In this document: piece after piece, positions 43,966 through 53,950 of the stretch
Layout: each line of letters starts with the position of its first letter
Position numbering within the stretch: the stretch's first letter is position 1
NCBI GenBank assembly: GCA_019918135.1
Contig: WBZZ01002368.1
Location: forward strand, 17,501 to 81,500
From: Paulinella micropora
Lineage: Eukaryota > Cercozoa > Imbricatea > Euglyphida > Paulinellidae
Length of the DNA: 64,000 bases
Reading direction: 5' to 3'
Program-made: the position numbers and the translations under genes
Notes under the pieces: model-generated
What the model was told of the DNA's origin: nothing
The model's database searches: none
What the model saw: the letters and a program-made list of their open reading frames with translations, nothing else

Positions 43966-46342
43966 ATGCGCACGGTTTTGCCCACCCCGGGCTCAGATTC
44001 GTCCGCCCCGGACTGGGATTCCAGCTCAGTTCACTCGGACGAGGGTCACACGCATACGAGGCTGTTTGCCCCCACAGGAACTCCCGAGGTCACTAATTCA
44101 AAAGCTATACTCTCATACATTTCATTCTCGCTTTCAATTTCTGATTCTTACATCGCATGATCCATTACTTCAGGGAATTGAAGGAATCATGGCGGAGTGG
44201 GAAGAAGATGCCAGCAATACGTATGGTCGTTCTGAGCGGAGTTCGACTGGCGCACTGATGCCTTTCCGCCCCGCCTACAACGTTGATGAAGTCAAGGAAT
44301 CACACCTGCCTTTGTACGTACGTCAGCATGAAGCTGACTATTCCGCGTGTTGTACGGCCGAGAGCGGAGTCACTTCGACCATACAGCATGAAACCCGAAA
44401 TCAGCGCGAGGCCCCATTGCAGCGGCCTTCTGCTTTTGCGAAATATTTGGGTACGACGTATGGCGAGCTCGAGCACATTGTTCAATCAGTGTTGTGCGAA
44501 ATGGAAATGTTATTCTTTCGTTGACACACGTGATGTGATGGAGGCGAGAGCAAAGACATGCTCTATTTCCTTACAAGAGCTCTATACCTGGGTTCATAGC
44601 CAATTGGAAGCTATGTCGACTCCCTCCGGCTCTGTCCAGTACTTCTTTCAGACTGAGGAGGTTTGTAAAGAAATGTGGCAGCGAATATATGCTATCGGGG
44701 ACGCTGTGCTGGCATCAAACTGAACAGTACCCAAGCTGAGGTTTCCGACATTGTCTCGATTCTGCTTTGTGAGCGCTTTTCCATCGACCCGGAAATCTGT
44801 ACCGACGGCAAATGGAAGATTCAGGAAATGGCATCCGACGCGGGAGTTCATCTGTACGTTCGAGAACATGGGAAGGAGGCGTGTCAGCGGTTTGGTGGTT
44901 CTCAGCGAGTTAATCCTGTACAGCCGCCTGACGATAAGACCATCAACGAAGTATGGCGCACAGACTACAAACACGTTACGCTCATGCGAGGTACAATCTA
45001 TTTCCATTTCTCTGTGCTAATTTCATTCTTGGTTGCTCATTTGCTTTCTTCGGCCGTCACATCTGTCTTTATTTGTTTTGTTATCACATTTAGCAGGGGG
45101 ATTTCTCTAAGGACGATACCTGCACCGAACTTGCGGCCGAGCATGCCAGGGGTTGCAAGAGTACAGCCGACGCCCAAGATTGGCGCCAGCGCAATCAGCT
45201 GCACCACAAGGTAAATTGCTTCTCTCCATCACGTAATACTCATATCAATTGTATGATTTAGATGCACAGAAAGGTCCGCCTGGAAGCATGGCAGAAAAAA
45301 AAGGCGCTCCTCATGACCAGCATTCGTTGGTCATTTCGATTGACATGAAGCCCCCGGTGAAGATTCCGTCATGTCGCCGACGTTCCAAGGATTTCAAAAG
45401 CAAAATGGTATTCCGCCTTTGCATCGGGATGATAACGTGCCACACTACTGACACACACTTTATTTTCGCCTATTTGGAGGGGGCAGTGGACAAGGGGGTT
45501 AACAGTAACATCACGATGCTTGCCGCTATGATTCACTGGGAGCTATGGCAGGCCAAGACAATGCCTGCCTGGAAACTGAACTTGTACTGGGACGGCGCCA
45601 GAGACAACGTGGCATGGCCGATGCTGGGATTCGGCTGTCATGTTGTGGCCAACGACGTGTACGGTGAGTTTCAGAGTAATCGTATGGTCAAGGGGCACGG
45701 GCACGATGGTGATGACCAGGATTTCAGAGTTAGGCAGATAGGGTGGAACACGACCTTTCTTACCACCAATCTCGCTCAAGCGCTACTCAAACTCTTACTG
45801 GCCTTCAAAACGAAGAGGGAGCGATATGTGATTATGCTCCCGACTTGTAACTACGACTGGCAAACCCTCTACAGCCCGTGTATGAACAAACACTTCAAGA
45901 ACTACGCTAGACCCTGGGCCTGGTGCATCCGCAAAACGGAACCCGGCGCTCTGCCGACTGCGGAAGTCAAGACGTGGGGCGCCGCTCAGCCGGAGTGGCA
46001 TGGGGTCAACGATGACCCAAAGGGGAAGCCTATCAAGCTTTTTGTTAATCGCCTCGGTCAGACAGCTTTTTTTTTTCTATCATTTTCATCGCGCAACTTG
46101 ATTTTATACTTATTTGAATTTTTCTTGTTTTGCAGCGAGCAATTTGCCTCCAAAGGTGCCCGTCAGTGCTTTTGTGAACCCTCGCTTGAAGAAGGACATT
46201 CGCTCTCTGGCAAACTACCAATCTGCACAGGAGAGAGAGTGGGTTGAGGAAATGCTACAGGCCAAAAACCTCACTCGAATTTACTTTGACGGTGCATATG
46301 GCGATGGCGGCCTTCCCGGCCGCCCAGCTCGCCTCGAAACCA
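43958..46342 (+). pseudogene. E2 transposase-like gene, left part (DUF7869-like)
   Basis: Diverged homologue of the E1 transposase. Exon-like parts: 43958-44110 (Ser/Asp-rich), 44190-44720, 44725-44990, 45094-45210, 45262-46050, 46136-46342. Introns with GT..AG ends are clear at 44991-45093 and 45211-45261. Matches to E1: CCAKWKCYSFVD (Cys cluster), GDFSKDDTCTELA, DWRQRNQLHHK, the putative core Asp in ISIDMKPP, LYWDGARDN, HGHDGDDQDF, TTFLTTNLAQALLKLL, and WHGVNDDPKG. The D..DG..DN..GH..D pattern is cleaner here than in E1. The frame shifts around 44480 and 44700, so the gene is probably dead or has unseen introns. The exon is cut at 46343 by the LINE/SINE block and resumes at 53949. Confidence 0.65.
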
Positions 46343-46400
46343 GTGGGAAGAGGCCCAACCACCTCCTCTTCCCGTGGGGCGCCATACTGTGCACCCCTCC
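46343..46400 (-). mobile_element. Inverted 58-bp copy of the LINE 5' end
   Basis: The - strand of this piece matches 47565-47622, the left end of the LINE, with a few differences (GGAGGGGTGCAC ... GGTTGGGCCTCT). It is the first inserted sequence in the split E2 exon. Confidence 0.7.
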
Positions 46401-46459
<59 letters not shown>

Positions 46460-46460
<1 letters not shown>

Positions 46461-46726
46461 GTGCTTCTCTGTCAATGGCTGATGCATTTCTGCACATGCG
46501 CCTCCATCGTCTCACCCGTGAGGGGAGTACGAAGAATTGACGATAAGCTCTAATGACACCCCCGCAAGGGCAGTTCCAACACTTCCAGACGGGCCGGTAT
46601 GTTCAATGAAAATACTGGTCCAGACGGATCGGTATGTACAATGAAAATACTGGTGGCGCCGACGGGAATCGAACTGGCGACAGGGCCCAGATGGTAGAAC
46701 TTGACCACTGGGCTATCACGGTGTCC
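46460..46726 (-). mobile_element. SINE-A copy 7
   Basis: Full-length, tRNA-like head at the right end (46650-46726), B-box GTTCGATTCCC on the - strand. Confidence 0.85.
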
Positions 46727-46766
<40 letters not shown>

Positions 46767-46773
46767 TAATAAT

Positions 46774-47040
46774 AGTGCTTCTCTGTCAATGGCTGATGCA
46801 TTTCTGCACATGCGCCTCCATCGTCTCACCCGTGAGGGGAGTACGAAGAATTGACGATAAGCTCTAATGACACCCCCGCAAGGGCAGTTCCAACACTTCC
46901 AGACGGACCGGTATGTTCAATGAAAATACTGGTCCAGACGGAGCGGTATGTTCAATGAAAATACTGGTGGCACCGACTGGAATCGAACTGGCGACAGGGC
47001 CAAGATGGTAGAACTTGACCACTGGGCTATCACGGTGTCC
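46774..47040 (-). mobile_element. SINE-A copy 8
   Basis: Full-length, with minor substitutions in the tRNA-like head (CGACTGGAATCG). Confidence 0.85.
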
Positions 47041-47042
47041 AC

Positions 47043-47129
<87 letters not shown>

Positions 47130-47186
47130 TAATAGTTAATAATAATAACAATAATAATAATAATAATAGACTTATTATTATTATTA

Positions 47187-47361
47187 GGGAGTACATAGGC
47201 CATCGGTCCTTTCCATGGGCTGATTGGTATAAAGCTCCTAGAGTAATGTTCTTTGCAGTCACTTCCTTTATTCCACCGATTGGTGTGGAGACTTTCCTTA
47301 TGGAATGGAGGATTGGATGCACATGGCCTTTTGGCTCAGCAATTGGCAGGAGATACACTAT
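47187..47361 (+). mobile_element. Short repeat R2, copy 2
   Basis: 175-bp unit starting GGGAGTACATAGG and ending GGAGATACACTA, followed by ATT repeats. Same unit as 33559-33733 and 53712-53885. Confidence 0.8.
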
Positions 47362-47372
47362 ACACTATTATG

Positions 47373-47450
<78 letters not shown>

Positions 47451-47463
47451 GTTATTATTATTG

Positions 47464-47510
47464 ATGGAGGCGCATGTGCAGATTTGCATCAGCCATTGAC
47501 AGAGAAGCAC

Positions 47511-47512
<2 letters not shown>
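47464..47512 (+). mobile_element. SINE-A tail fragment (copy 9)
   Basis: The last 49 bp of SINE-A in + orientation (GGAGGCGCATGTGCAG ... AGAGAAGCACT) followed by ATT repeats. Opposite in orientation to all other SINE-A copies of the window. Confidence 0.8.
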
Positions 47513-47563
<51 letters not shown>

Positions 47564-47564
47564 T

Positions 47565-50500
47565 GGAGGGGTGCACAAGATGGCACTCATGGGAAGAGGA
47601 GGTGGTTGGGCCTCTCCCCACGAAGGTGACCGCTTGGGGAGGGCGGTCACCGGGATATGCGCAACTCTCAACTGGGCATTTACTCGGTAGGGGTTCGGCC
47701 AGGCAGGTTGTGGGGTTGTCTGTTGGATTGTTGGTTGGCTCGTTTTTCTTGGCTGTTGGGTTGGGTCTGGTTTCCTGGTTAGCCCATTTTCGCCGAATTT
47801 CCTGCCGAGTAAATGCCTGGGGGCTTCCAGTTCCGGTTTGGTGATCTTGTTGAGGTGAGCATTCGGAGGAAACAGTACCGAGATGGGTTGAAGATAGGAT
47901 TCACATTGAGCCGAGATGGGGCTGAGTTGACCTGTTCCAACTCGGCTCCATTTCGGCTTCATGTTAATCCTATCTTCATCCTATCTGGGTTTTGTCTCCT
48001 CCCTATCTTCGCTTCTTCGGGGTTGCCTAACTGGAACACATGATGAGCGCACGTTGGAGAGGGGCTTCAGTCGGTCCCAATGCCTTGCCAGTGCCTTGCT
48101 GCGTTGCCGTGCCTTGCCCCATGCATTCACACCCTCCACCGTTGCATTTCTAACTGAGCAGCTTCGGCTGGGATTACTATACTTGTCTGTAAGACCCTAT
48201 AGGTACCGCTAGGTTCGCGCCTTCTATACCCACGTGGGGGAAGGAGTTTCAGCGGCACGCCGTCCGATCTGGCTCCACTCGGGGACACCCGTACCTCATG
48301 ATGTGTATTGTTAGGAGCAGCTGAAAGTCCATAAGGCATGAGAGTAGAGGCGTTGGCGATGCGATGGAGAGTGTGTGTAGTGCGTGAGGCAGGTTCTGGC
48401 GACGCTGGGGGGTGCTGGCGGGCGCCGAAGGGCACGAAGCGACGCGGCTGCGTCCAGTGACACCGGCGGAAATGCGTGTAGTGTGTGTTGCAGATACCGC
48501 CGATGCTATTTGCATGGACGGGCGCTTTCCTCGGCGTAAAGAGGCGCGGCGGCGATGGCCAGCGACATTGGCCGTCTACTACTCTCAATGGATTACAAAT
48601 ACGCGAAGCACGGAGCTACCACTGTGGCCCTTATGGGACAAGGTAGAATCGCCGAAGACCTGGACAATCCCCGTGGGAATGCCTCTTCGACGGGCTCTGG
48701 CCCGATGTCCCAGGATGGGAGGATGAGGGCTCGCGTATATGACGGAATTCCTGAACCACGTGGAGAGGCTATCTTAGCTGCGCCTCATCCTTCCTCCCCA
48801 AACCTGGCACACGGGTCGGCGCTTCAACATAAGGCGAGCGGCGCTATGTGGCAGATGGCACCGCCGCCTCGACGGTACCGGCGGGTAGATCGGTACGACA
48901 AGGACGGGCGTAATCTGATTGTCTGGGGGCTCTCAGAACGCGCCAATCTACAGGAGATCGCCTCCAAAATGAGCGGTCTTGGTCTGGTGGTCCCGGTAAT
49001 GGAGTGGCAAGGCCAGCGAATGTTTCGTCACCTGGAGCTGGTCTACGAGGACGATGACAGCAGGCAGACGTTGCAGCAACTCAAACATCTCAAATTCTTC
49101 GGCAGAGGGGTCAATGTGGCCCTTGGGCGCAGGTTCAGGGACAGGGAACGTGTCCGAAGGCTTATTCGCATCCATCTGCGTGGGGAAGCGGCGGTCCGGA
49201 AGGAGGAAGCTGCGACGGGATATCGCGTCTTGCCTCTGCATGAAGAATGTGTCGATGATGTGCAGGTGGTGTCTTCGGAATTGGCTGCCGATGCACCTAA
49301 GTGTGTGTCTGAGTGTGCTGATATGCATGTGGTGCCCCTGCATTCGGCGGCCAGTGCAGTGGGGGACCAACCTGCGCAAGCACCTGCAGAGGGGGGCAGC
49401 ACGAGGGCGGAAGCCAAGCGCGGCCGTCGGGTCCGGAAACGAGCCAAGAAGCACCGCTCCAAGCAGTTCGATACCGGCTTCAAGCTACTCGTCGCGAGTC
49501 ACAACTGGCAGGGTAAAACGGGATACGACAACGTAGGCACGGCGGAATGGGCATCATTCTACAAGCACGAGGGCTGGCTAGTCATCGGGGCTCAGGAGCA
49601 CCGCATGGGCAAGAAGCAACTTTCCAAATGCAGCCTGGATGGATTCCGGATTTTTGGAAAACCTGCGGAGGTCAGCGAGAAAAATCGTTGCAAGGGTGGG
49701 GTTCTATTCGCGGTGGCTAACTTCCTTGGTCCGTATTGCAACCTGGTGTCAGCCCCCGTCGACCACCGGCAGCAAGTGTGGCTGCGTATCGCCTCGGGTG
49801 TTACCGGCGCTCAGGATATCTATGTGGGCAACGGCTACTTTCCCCAGGAAACGCAGGAAGAAGAGTCGTCAGAGGCGTATGCGGCCTGGCAGGCAGCTAT
49901 AGCTTTTTTTGGAGCCAAAGGTCTTGTGGTCACGGTGGCGGATGCCAACGCGAAGCTCGGGCCGGCATGCAGCCGAAAAGAGGAGGGCATCGTCGGTCAA
50001 CACGGGGAGGTCGATGATAAGGGAGCACCGGTACGTTCGGAGAACGGCAAGAGACTCGCGGCTGTCCTCGTCGCTTCGGGCCTGCGAAATCTGAGCGGCT
50101 TCTCGTGCCCAGTGGAAGGGTCCTACTGGTGGTCCCGGCGTGAGCAGCGCGGCATGGGCACAGGCAAGCACCTCCTCGATTACATCTGCGCGTCGCCTGG
50201 CTTGGCATCTGGAGCAAAGTTCGGAGTATGCGAAGATGATCTTGATACGGACCACAAGGCAGTATGGGCCGAACTGACGTGGAGCGGCCAGCGCCGGCCA
50301 AAGCGGGCTGCGAAACCTTACAGGTCCTTTCGTGTTGATAAGCTTATTGGTGCTGGTGTCTCGGGTAATGATCACGCTGCGAAGCAAGCGCTGGATTATC
50401 TACGCGACAAGTTCGATGACGTATTCCAGCATTGCCTACAGAAGCTTGGAGTGCATGAGCTGCCTGAGCTTGACCTATCGGGTGGTGCCGACAGCCAACG

Positions 50501-53500
50501 GGTGGTAGATGACGTCACCGAGCGAGTGGCGCAGTCCTTCCGAATGGCGGCGCACCGGGTCCTTGGCTCCAGATGTATACGACCCCGTTTCACCAACAAT
50601 TGGTTCGACGGGGAGCTAAAGGAGCTCATTCAGCAGCGCCGGGAGGCCTACGCAGCATACAGGAGGGATGAATCGAATGCGGAAGCCCGTCTGAATTGGC
50701 TACGGCTCCGCAAGCAAATTCGGAAGGCAACTCGGGCCAAGAAGTCCGCCTCCTTCAAGCAAGTGCAGGAAGAAGCGGTCAAATGTCAACGCGAACAATC
50801 CTCAAAGCGCTTTTGGCTACTCGCGAAGCGGCTTGGCGGGGCACGCAGAACGAAGGTCTCCGCGCCGGTGCAAAGGGAGGATGGCTCACTGGCGTGTACG
50901 CTGCCGGAAAAGGTCGCTCGGTGGGAGGAATTTCGGAAAAATTCGGTGAAGCCACGGGAAAATCCGGCAAGTGCGGCTGTTGTGGTGGCGTGCTGTGCAG
51001 AAGCAGGCTCGCTGGAGTGGGAGGAAGCCGAAGCTAAGCGGCAGTTCCACTGGAACGATCGCTTCAGAGATGAGGTGGCCCGGGCTATGAAGGAGCACGA
51101 AGTAGGTGAAGACACTTGCGAAGAGCTGGACAAGCCGTTCACGCAAGAGGAGGTCCTTGCAAGGCAACGTGCCCTGAATAACCACAAAGCTTGTGGCGAG
51201 GACAAAGTGAAGAACGAGATGCTCAAGTATGGCGGCGCCTACATCAATGGCTACTTAACGCAGTACTTCAACTGGATTCGAGAAGCCGAGAGGACTCCAA
51301 AAGCTTGGGGCAAGGGAATCATCGTCAATATCCCCAAGGGTGGGGATCCTACGGATCCTGACAACTGGAGGGATATCTCGATTATTAGTTGCCTTGGTAA
51401 GCTGTATCTGTCCTTATTAGCTACTCGTCTAACGCTCTTCGTGGATGGCCCGGATAAGCTACGTCCAGAGCAGGGAGGCTTCCGCCCGGGGCGTAGCACT
51501 ACGGATCAGGTCTTTACCCTTTGGCAGAGGTTGAAGGGGCGTCAGCAGCAGAAGCGGGAGTCGTATGTCCTGTTCGTCGATCTACGCAAGGCTTTCCCGT
51601 CTGTTTGGAGAGATGGCCTATTTGAGAGGCTCTGGAAGCTGGGTGTAAGGGGCAAGTTCTGGCGCACGCTACGCAGGTGCTACGAGCAGACTTCGTCGCA
51701 AGTGCTAGTTGATGGAGCACTCACCCCCGAAGTACTGGAGGGTGTAGGCGTCCAACAGGGTTCCCCTCTCTCTCCCACACTCTTCAACGTCTTTATGGAT
51801 GAGCTGTGTGATCGGCTGGCGAGTGCCCTCAAGATCACGGATGTGAAGCGGCTGAACGACATCAAGGCACTTCTATACGCGGACGACGTGGCCCTCATCG
51901 CTCACAGTCGCACCGAGCTCCAGAAGATGGTCAATGTTGTGGCCAAGTTCGCGGAAGATTACCGGCTGGAAGTCAACTTGAAGCCCGGCAAGACGGAAAT
52001 CATGCCCATTTACACGTCGAGCAAGGCGAAACGACCAAGTATCAGGGAGCGAGGTGAGCCCGTGGTGTGGTTTCGCGGCCAGAAGCTTTGTGTCACCAGT
52101 CAGTACAAGTACCTGGGAGTGGTTATCACCGACGACCTGAAGTGGAAGGAGCAGGCCCTGCGGGCTACGCGTGTCACTGAAGTCGCCACCGCAGGTTGGT
52201 ACTCTTTGTGGTGTGCAGGTGAGATACAAGCTAGGTATCGTCTCATGTGCTGGAATCAACTTGTGGGGGCCAAGCTGAAGTACGCCTTCGATGTCTGGCG
52301 TGCCCCCGTATCGCAGCTCACCAAGCTGGAGGCAGCAATGCTGCGCCCCATGAGGATGATTCTCGGCATCAGCCCTAAGACAAGCAAGTGGATTACACTC
52401 TTTCTGGCGCGCTCTTTGAGTGCGGAGCGTTTGCGGCGGGCGGCGCAACTGAAGTTCTATGGACGGCTGCGTGTTCTACCGGAGAAGCGATTTCCTGTCA
52501 TCGCATCTCAAGTCAAATCCGACTGGACTGCGGAGGCCGAAGGCGCTATCAGGGACTCAATGGATCTACAACAAGGGCTTCAGGAGCTCCTAAATAGCTC
52601 AGAGAAGGACCTCGAGGGCTGGAGTTCGACTGTGGACAAGTGGGCTCTTCAGCAGGACGTCAAGATGGTGCAGCAACTGATGTGGGACAAGCGAGAGGCA
52701 GGCAGCGATCTTACTGATGGCCTGCGAGTCATCCTAAGACAAGTCTTTGGAACTAAGGAGTTCCCAAGATGGGTAGCCCTTGATGATGCGCATTATAATC
52801 TGCTTCGGAGAAGGTTGCTCAGCTGCAACAACCGCCTTCGGTTGTACCGCAGCAAGTTGGTCAGTGGCATGTCCCCTCGCTGCTTCTGTTGTCATGATGA
52901 TGTCAATGAGTCCCTTGCGCACTTCTTATGGGATTGCCCCATGCATGAGGGGAGACGTAAGCAGCTGTTGCTGAGTATGCAGAGGCTCGGTGGCATGGCT
53001 GTGGGGGCTGCTGAGGGGGATGGAGGGAGTGAGGAGGGTGGTGAGGTCGTAGGCGGTGAGGTTGTGGTGGAGGATGTGTTGCTTGGGCGGGAGCGGGAGG
53101 GCTCTGTGCGGCAGGGTTGGGATGATATGTCGCCTGTGGATCAATCACGATTGTTTTGTAAGTTTTTTCAGGGGAAGTCGCGCTTCCGCAGTAACTTTAG
53201 GCTTGCTGCGTTGTTAGGGGTTACAGCGTTGCGTCCCCCTCCAAAGTTGGATGTGTTGTTTGGATCATATGTGTCTGAGTGTTGGTCTGCTAGGGAGGGT
53301 AAAAGGGAGGAGCTCGGGGTGGAGGATGGGGGCGAGGAGGTGATTGACCTCACTGAGGTTCCATCAGCTTCTGTCCCACCCTCTCCCCCAAGTGACGTTG
53401 ATGTTGCGCGGCGCGGCCGTCCGCGCAGAGTGGACGTCCTGGCTAGAGAGAGGGGTTCGGGAGCGCAGCGTAGTGTCTCGGAGTTCTTCTCTTCAGCTAA

Positions 53501-53672
53501 CACCCTCGCATCTAGCTCTTCATGCACTTCACAGCCCCCATCTGCCCCTGCTGTTGCTGTTGCTGCTATGTCTGTTTGGTGTTCTGACAATGCGTTGGGA
53601 TCGGCTGACCCCGGTGACCCAATGGAGGCACATGTCCAGGATCTGGATCTGATGCTATAGTCTGAGGAAGCC

Positions 53673-53674
<2 letters not shown>
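47565..53674 (+). mobile_element. LINE retrotransposon, apparently full length
   Basis: A non-LTR element of about 6.1 kb: about 990 bp of 5' UTR (47565-48554), one 1,701-codon frame, and a very short 3' end (TAGTCTGAGGAAGCC) running into ATT repeats. A pair GCATTTACTCGG / CCGAGTAAATGC (about 47678 and 47805) could pair in the 5' UTR. The tail is a trinucleotide array rather than poly-A, as in several LINE clades. It is inserted in an exon of the E2 gene together with SINEs. An open frame of this length points to a recent insertion. Confidence 0.85.
48555..53660 (+). CDS. LINE polyprotein: RRM-like region, AP endonuclease, reverse transcriptase, zinc finger
   Basis: A single uninterrupted frame of 1,701 residues. 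Residues about 110-220 (NLIVWGLSERANLQEI ... GRGVNVALGRRFRDRERV) look like the RNA-binding fold of LINE ORF1 proteins, so ORF1 function may be fused here (inference). Residues 305-590 are an AP-type endonuclease: SHNWQG, GAQEHRMG (Glu), DANAKLG, and TDHKAV (Asp-His pair). Residues about 870-1170 are the reverse transcriptase: GFRPGRSTTDQ, FVDLRKAFPSVW (Asp), QQGSPLSP, and YADDVALI at residue 1107. At about 1440 a zf-RVT-like CFCCHDDVNESLAHFLWDC closes the core. A Glu/Gly-rich tail and a Ser-rich end follow. The first Met at 48555 was chosen as the first in frame; an earlier non-ATG start is possible. All catalytic residues I can check are present. Confidence 0.85.
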   Translation: MASDIGRLLLSMDYKYAKHGATTVALMGQGRIAEDLDNPRGNASSTGSGPMSQDGRMRARVYDGIPEPRGEAILAAPHPSSPNLAHGSALQHKASGAMWQMAPPPRRYRRVDRYDKDGRNLIVWGLSERANLQEIASKMSGLGLVVPVMEWQGQRMFRHLELVYEDDDSRQTLQQLKHLKFFGRGVNVALGRRFRDRERVRRLIRIHLRGEAAVRKEEAATGYRVLPLHEECVDDVQVVSSELAADAPKCVSECADMHVVPLHSAASAVGDQPAQAPAEGGSTRAEAKRGRRVRKRAKKHRSKQFDTGFKLLVASHNWQGKTGYDNVGTAEWASFYKHEGWLVIGAQEHRMGKKQLSKCSLDGFRIFGKPAEVSEKNRCKGGVLFAVANFLGPYCNLVSAPVDHRQQVWLRIASGVTGAQDIYVGNGYFPQETQEEESSEAYAAWQAAIAFFGAKGLVVTVADANAKLGPACSRKEEGIVGQHGEVDDKGAPVRSENGKRLAAVLVASGLRNLSGFSCPVEGSYWWSRREQRGMGTGKHLLDYICASPGLASGAKFGVCEDDLDTDHKAVWAELTWSGQRRPKRAAKPYRSFRVDKLIGAGVSGNDHAAKQALDYLRDKFDDVFQHCLQKLGVHELPELDLSGGADSQRVVDDVTERVAQSFRMAAHRVLGSRCIRPRFTNNWFDGELKELIQQRREAYAAYRRDESNAEARLNWLRLRKQIRKATRAKKSASFKQVQEEAVKCQREQSSKRFWLLAKRLGGARRTKVSAPVQREDGSLACTLPEKVARWEEFRKNSVKPRENPASAAVVVACCAEAGSLEWEEAEAKRQFHWNDRFRDEVARAMKEHEVGEDTCEELDKPFTQEEVLARQRALNNHKACGEDKVKNEMLKYGGAYINGYLTQYFNWIREAERTPKAWGKGIIVNIPKGGDPTDPDNWRDISIISCLGKLYLSLLATRLTLFVDGPDKLRPEQGGFRPGRSTTDQVFTLWQRLKGRQQQKRESYVLFVDLRKAFPSVWRDGLFERLWKLGVRGKFWRTLRRCYEQTSSQVLVDGALTPEVLEGVGVQQGSPLSPTLFNVFMDELCDRLASALKITDVKRLNDIKALLYADDVALIAHSRTELQKMVNVVAKFAEDYRLEVNLKPGKTEIMPIYTSSKAKRPSIRERGEPVVWFRGQKLCVTSQYKYLGVVITDDLKWKEQALRATRVTEVATAGWYSLWCAGEIQARYRLMCWNQLVGAKLKYAFDVWRAPVSQLTKLEAAMLRPMRMILGISPKTSKWITLFLARSLSAERLRRAAQLKFYGRLRVLPEKRFPVIASQVKSDWTAEAEGAIRDSMDLQQGLQELLNSSEKDLEGWSSTVDKWALQQDVKMVQQLMWDKREAGSDLTDGLRVILRQVFGTKEFPRWVALDDAHYNLLRRRLLSCNNRLRLYRSKLVSGMSPRCFCCHDDVNESLAHFLWDCPMHEGRRKQLLLSMQRLGGMAVGAAEGDGGSEEGGEVVGGEVVVEDVLLGREREGSVRQGWDDMSPVDQSRLFCKFFQGKSRFRSNFRLAALLGVTALRPPPKLDVLFGSYVSECWSAREGKREELGVEDGGEEVIDLTEVPSASVPPSPPSDVDVARRGRPRRVDVLARERGSGAQRSVSEFFSSANTLASSSSCTSQPPSAPAVAVAAMSVWCSDNALGSADPGDPMEAHVQDLDLML

Positions 53675-53704
<30 letters not shown>

Positions 53705-53882
53705 TATTATTAGGGAGTACATAGGCTATCGGTCCCTTTCCATAGGCTGATTGGTATAAAGCTCCTAGAGTAATGTTCTATGCAGTCACTTCCTTTATTC
53801 CACCGATTGGTGTGGAGACTTTCCTTATGGAATGGAGGACTGGATGCACATGGCCTTTTGGCTCAGCAATTGGCAGGAGATA

Positions 53883-53948
<66 letters not shown>
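53675..53948. repeat. ATT arrays and R2 copy after the LINE
   Basis: ATT runs at 53672-53711 and 53886-53947 flank R2 (53712-53885, + strand). The right run ends at the point where the E2 exon resumes. Confidence 0.9.
53712..53885 (+). mobile_element. Short repeat R2, copy 3
   Basis: Full 174-bp unit in + orientation, just downstream of the LINE end. Confidence 0.8.

Positions 53949-53950
<2 letters not shown>

Larger units (their letters stand above)
46401..47564. repeat. AAT/ATT arrays with two SINE-A copies and R2
   Basis: AAT runs at 46401-46459, 46727-46773 and 47041-47186, then ATT runs (other strand sense) at 47362-47461 and 47513-47563. The switch from AAT to ATT happens at 47150-47185, next to R2, so the array is an inverted arrangement around that point. 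Confidence 0.9.

Noticed and set aside
49043-49902. Several frames of 100-190 codons opposite or offset to the LINE frame
   Set aside because: GC-rich shadows of the LINE coding sequence without any domain signal.
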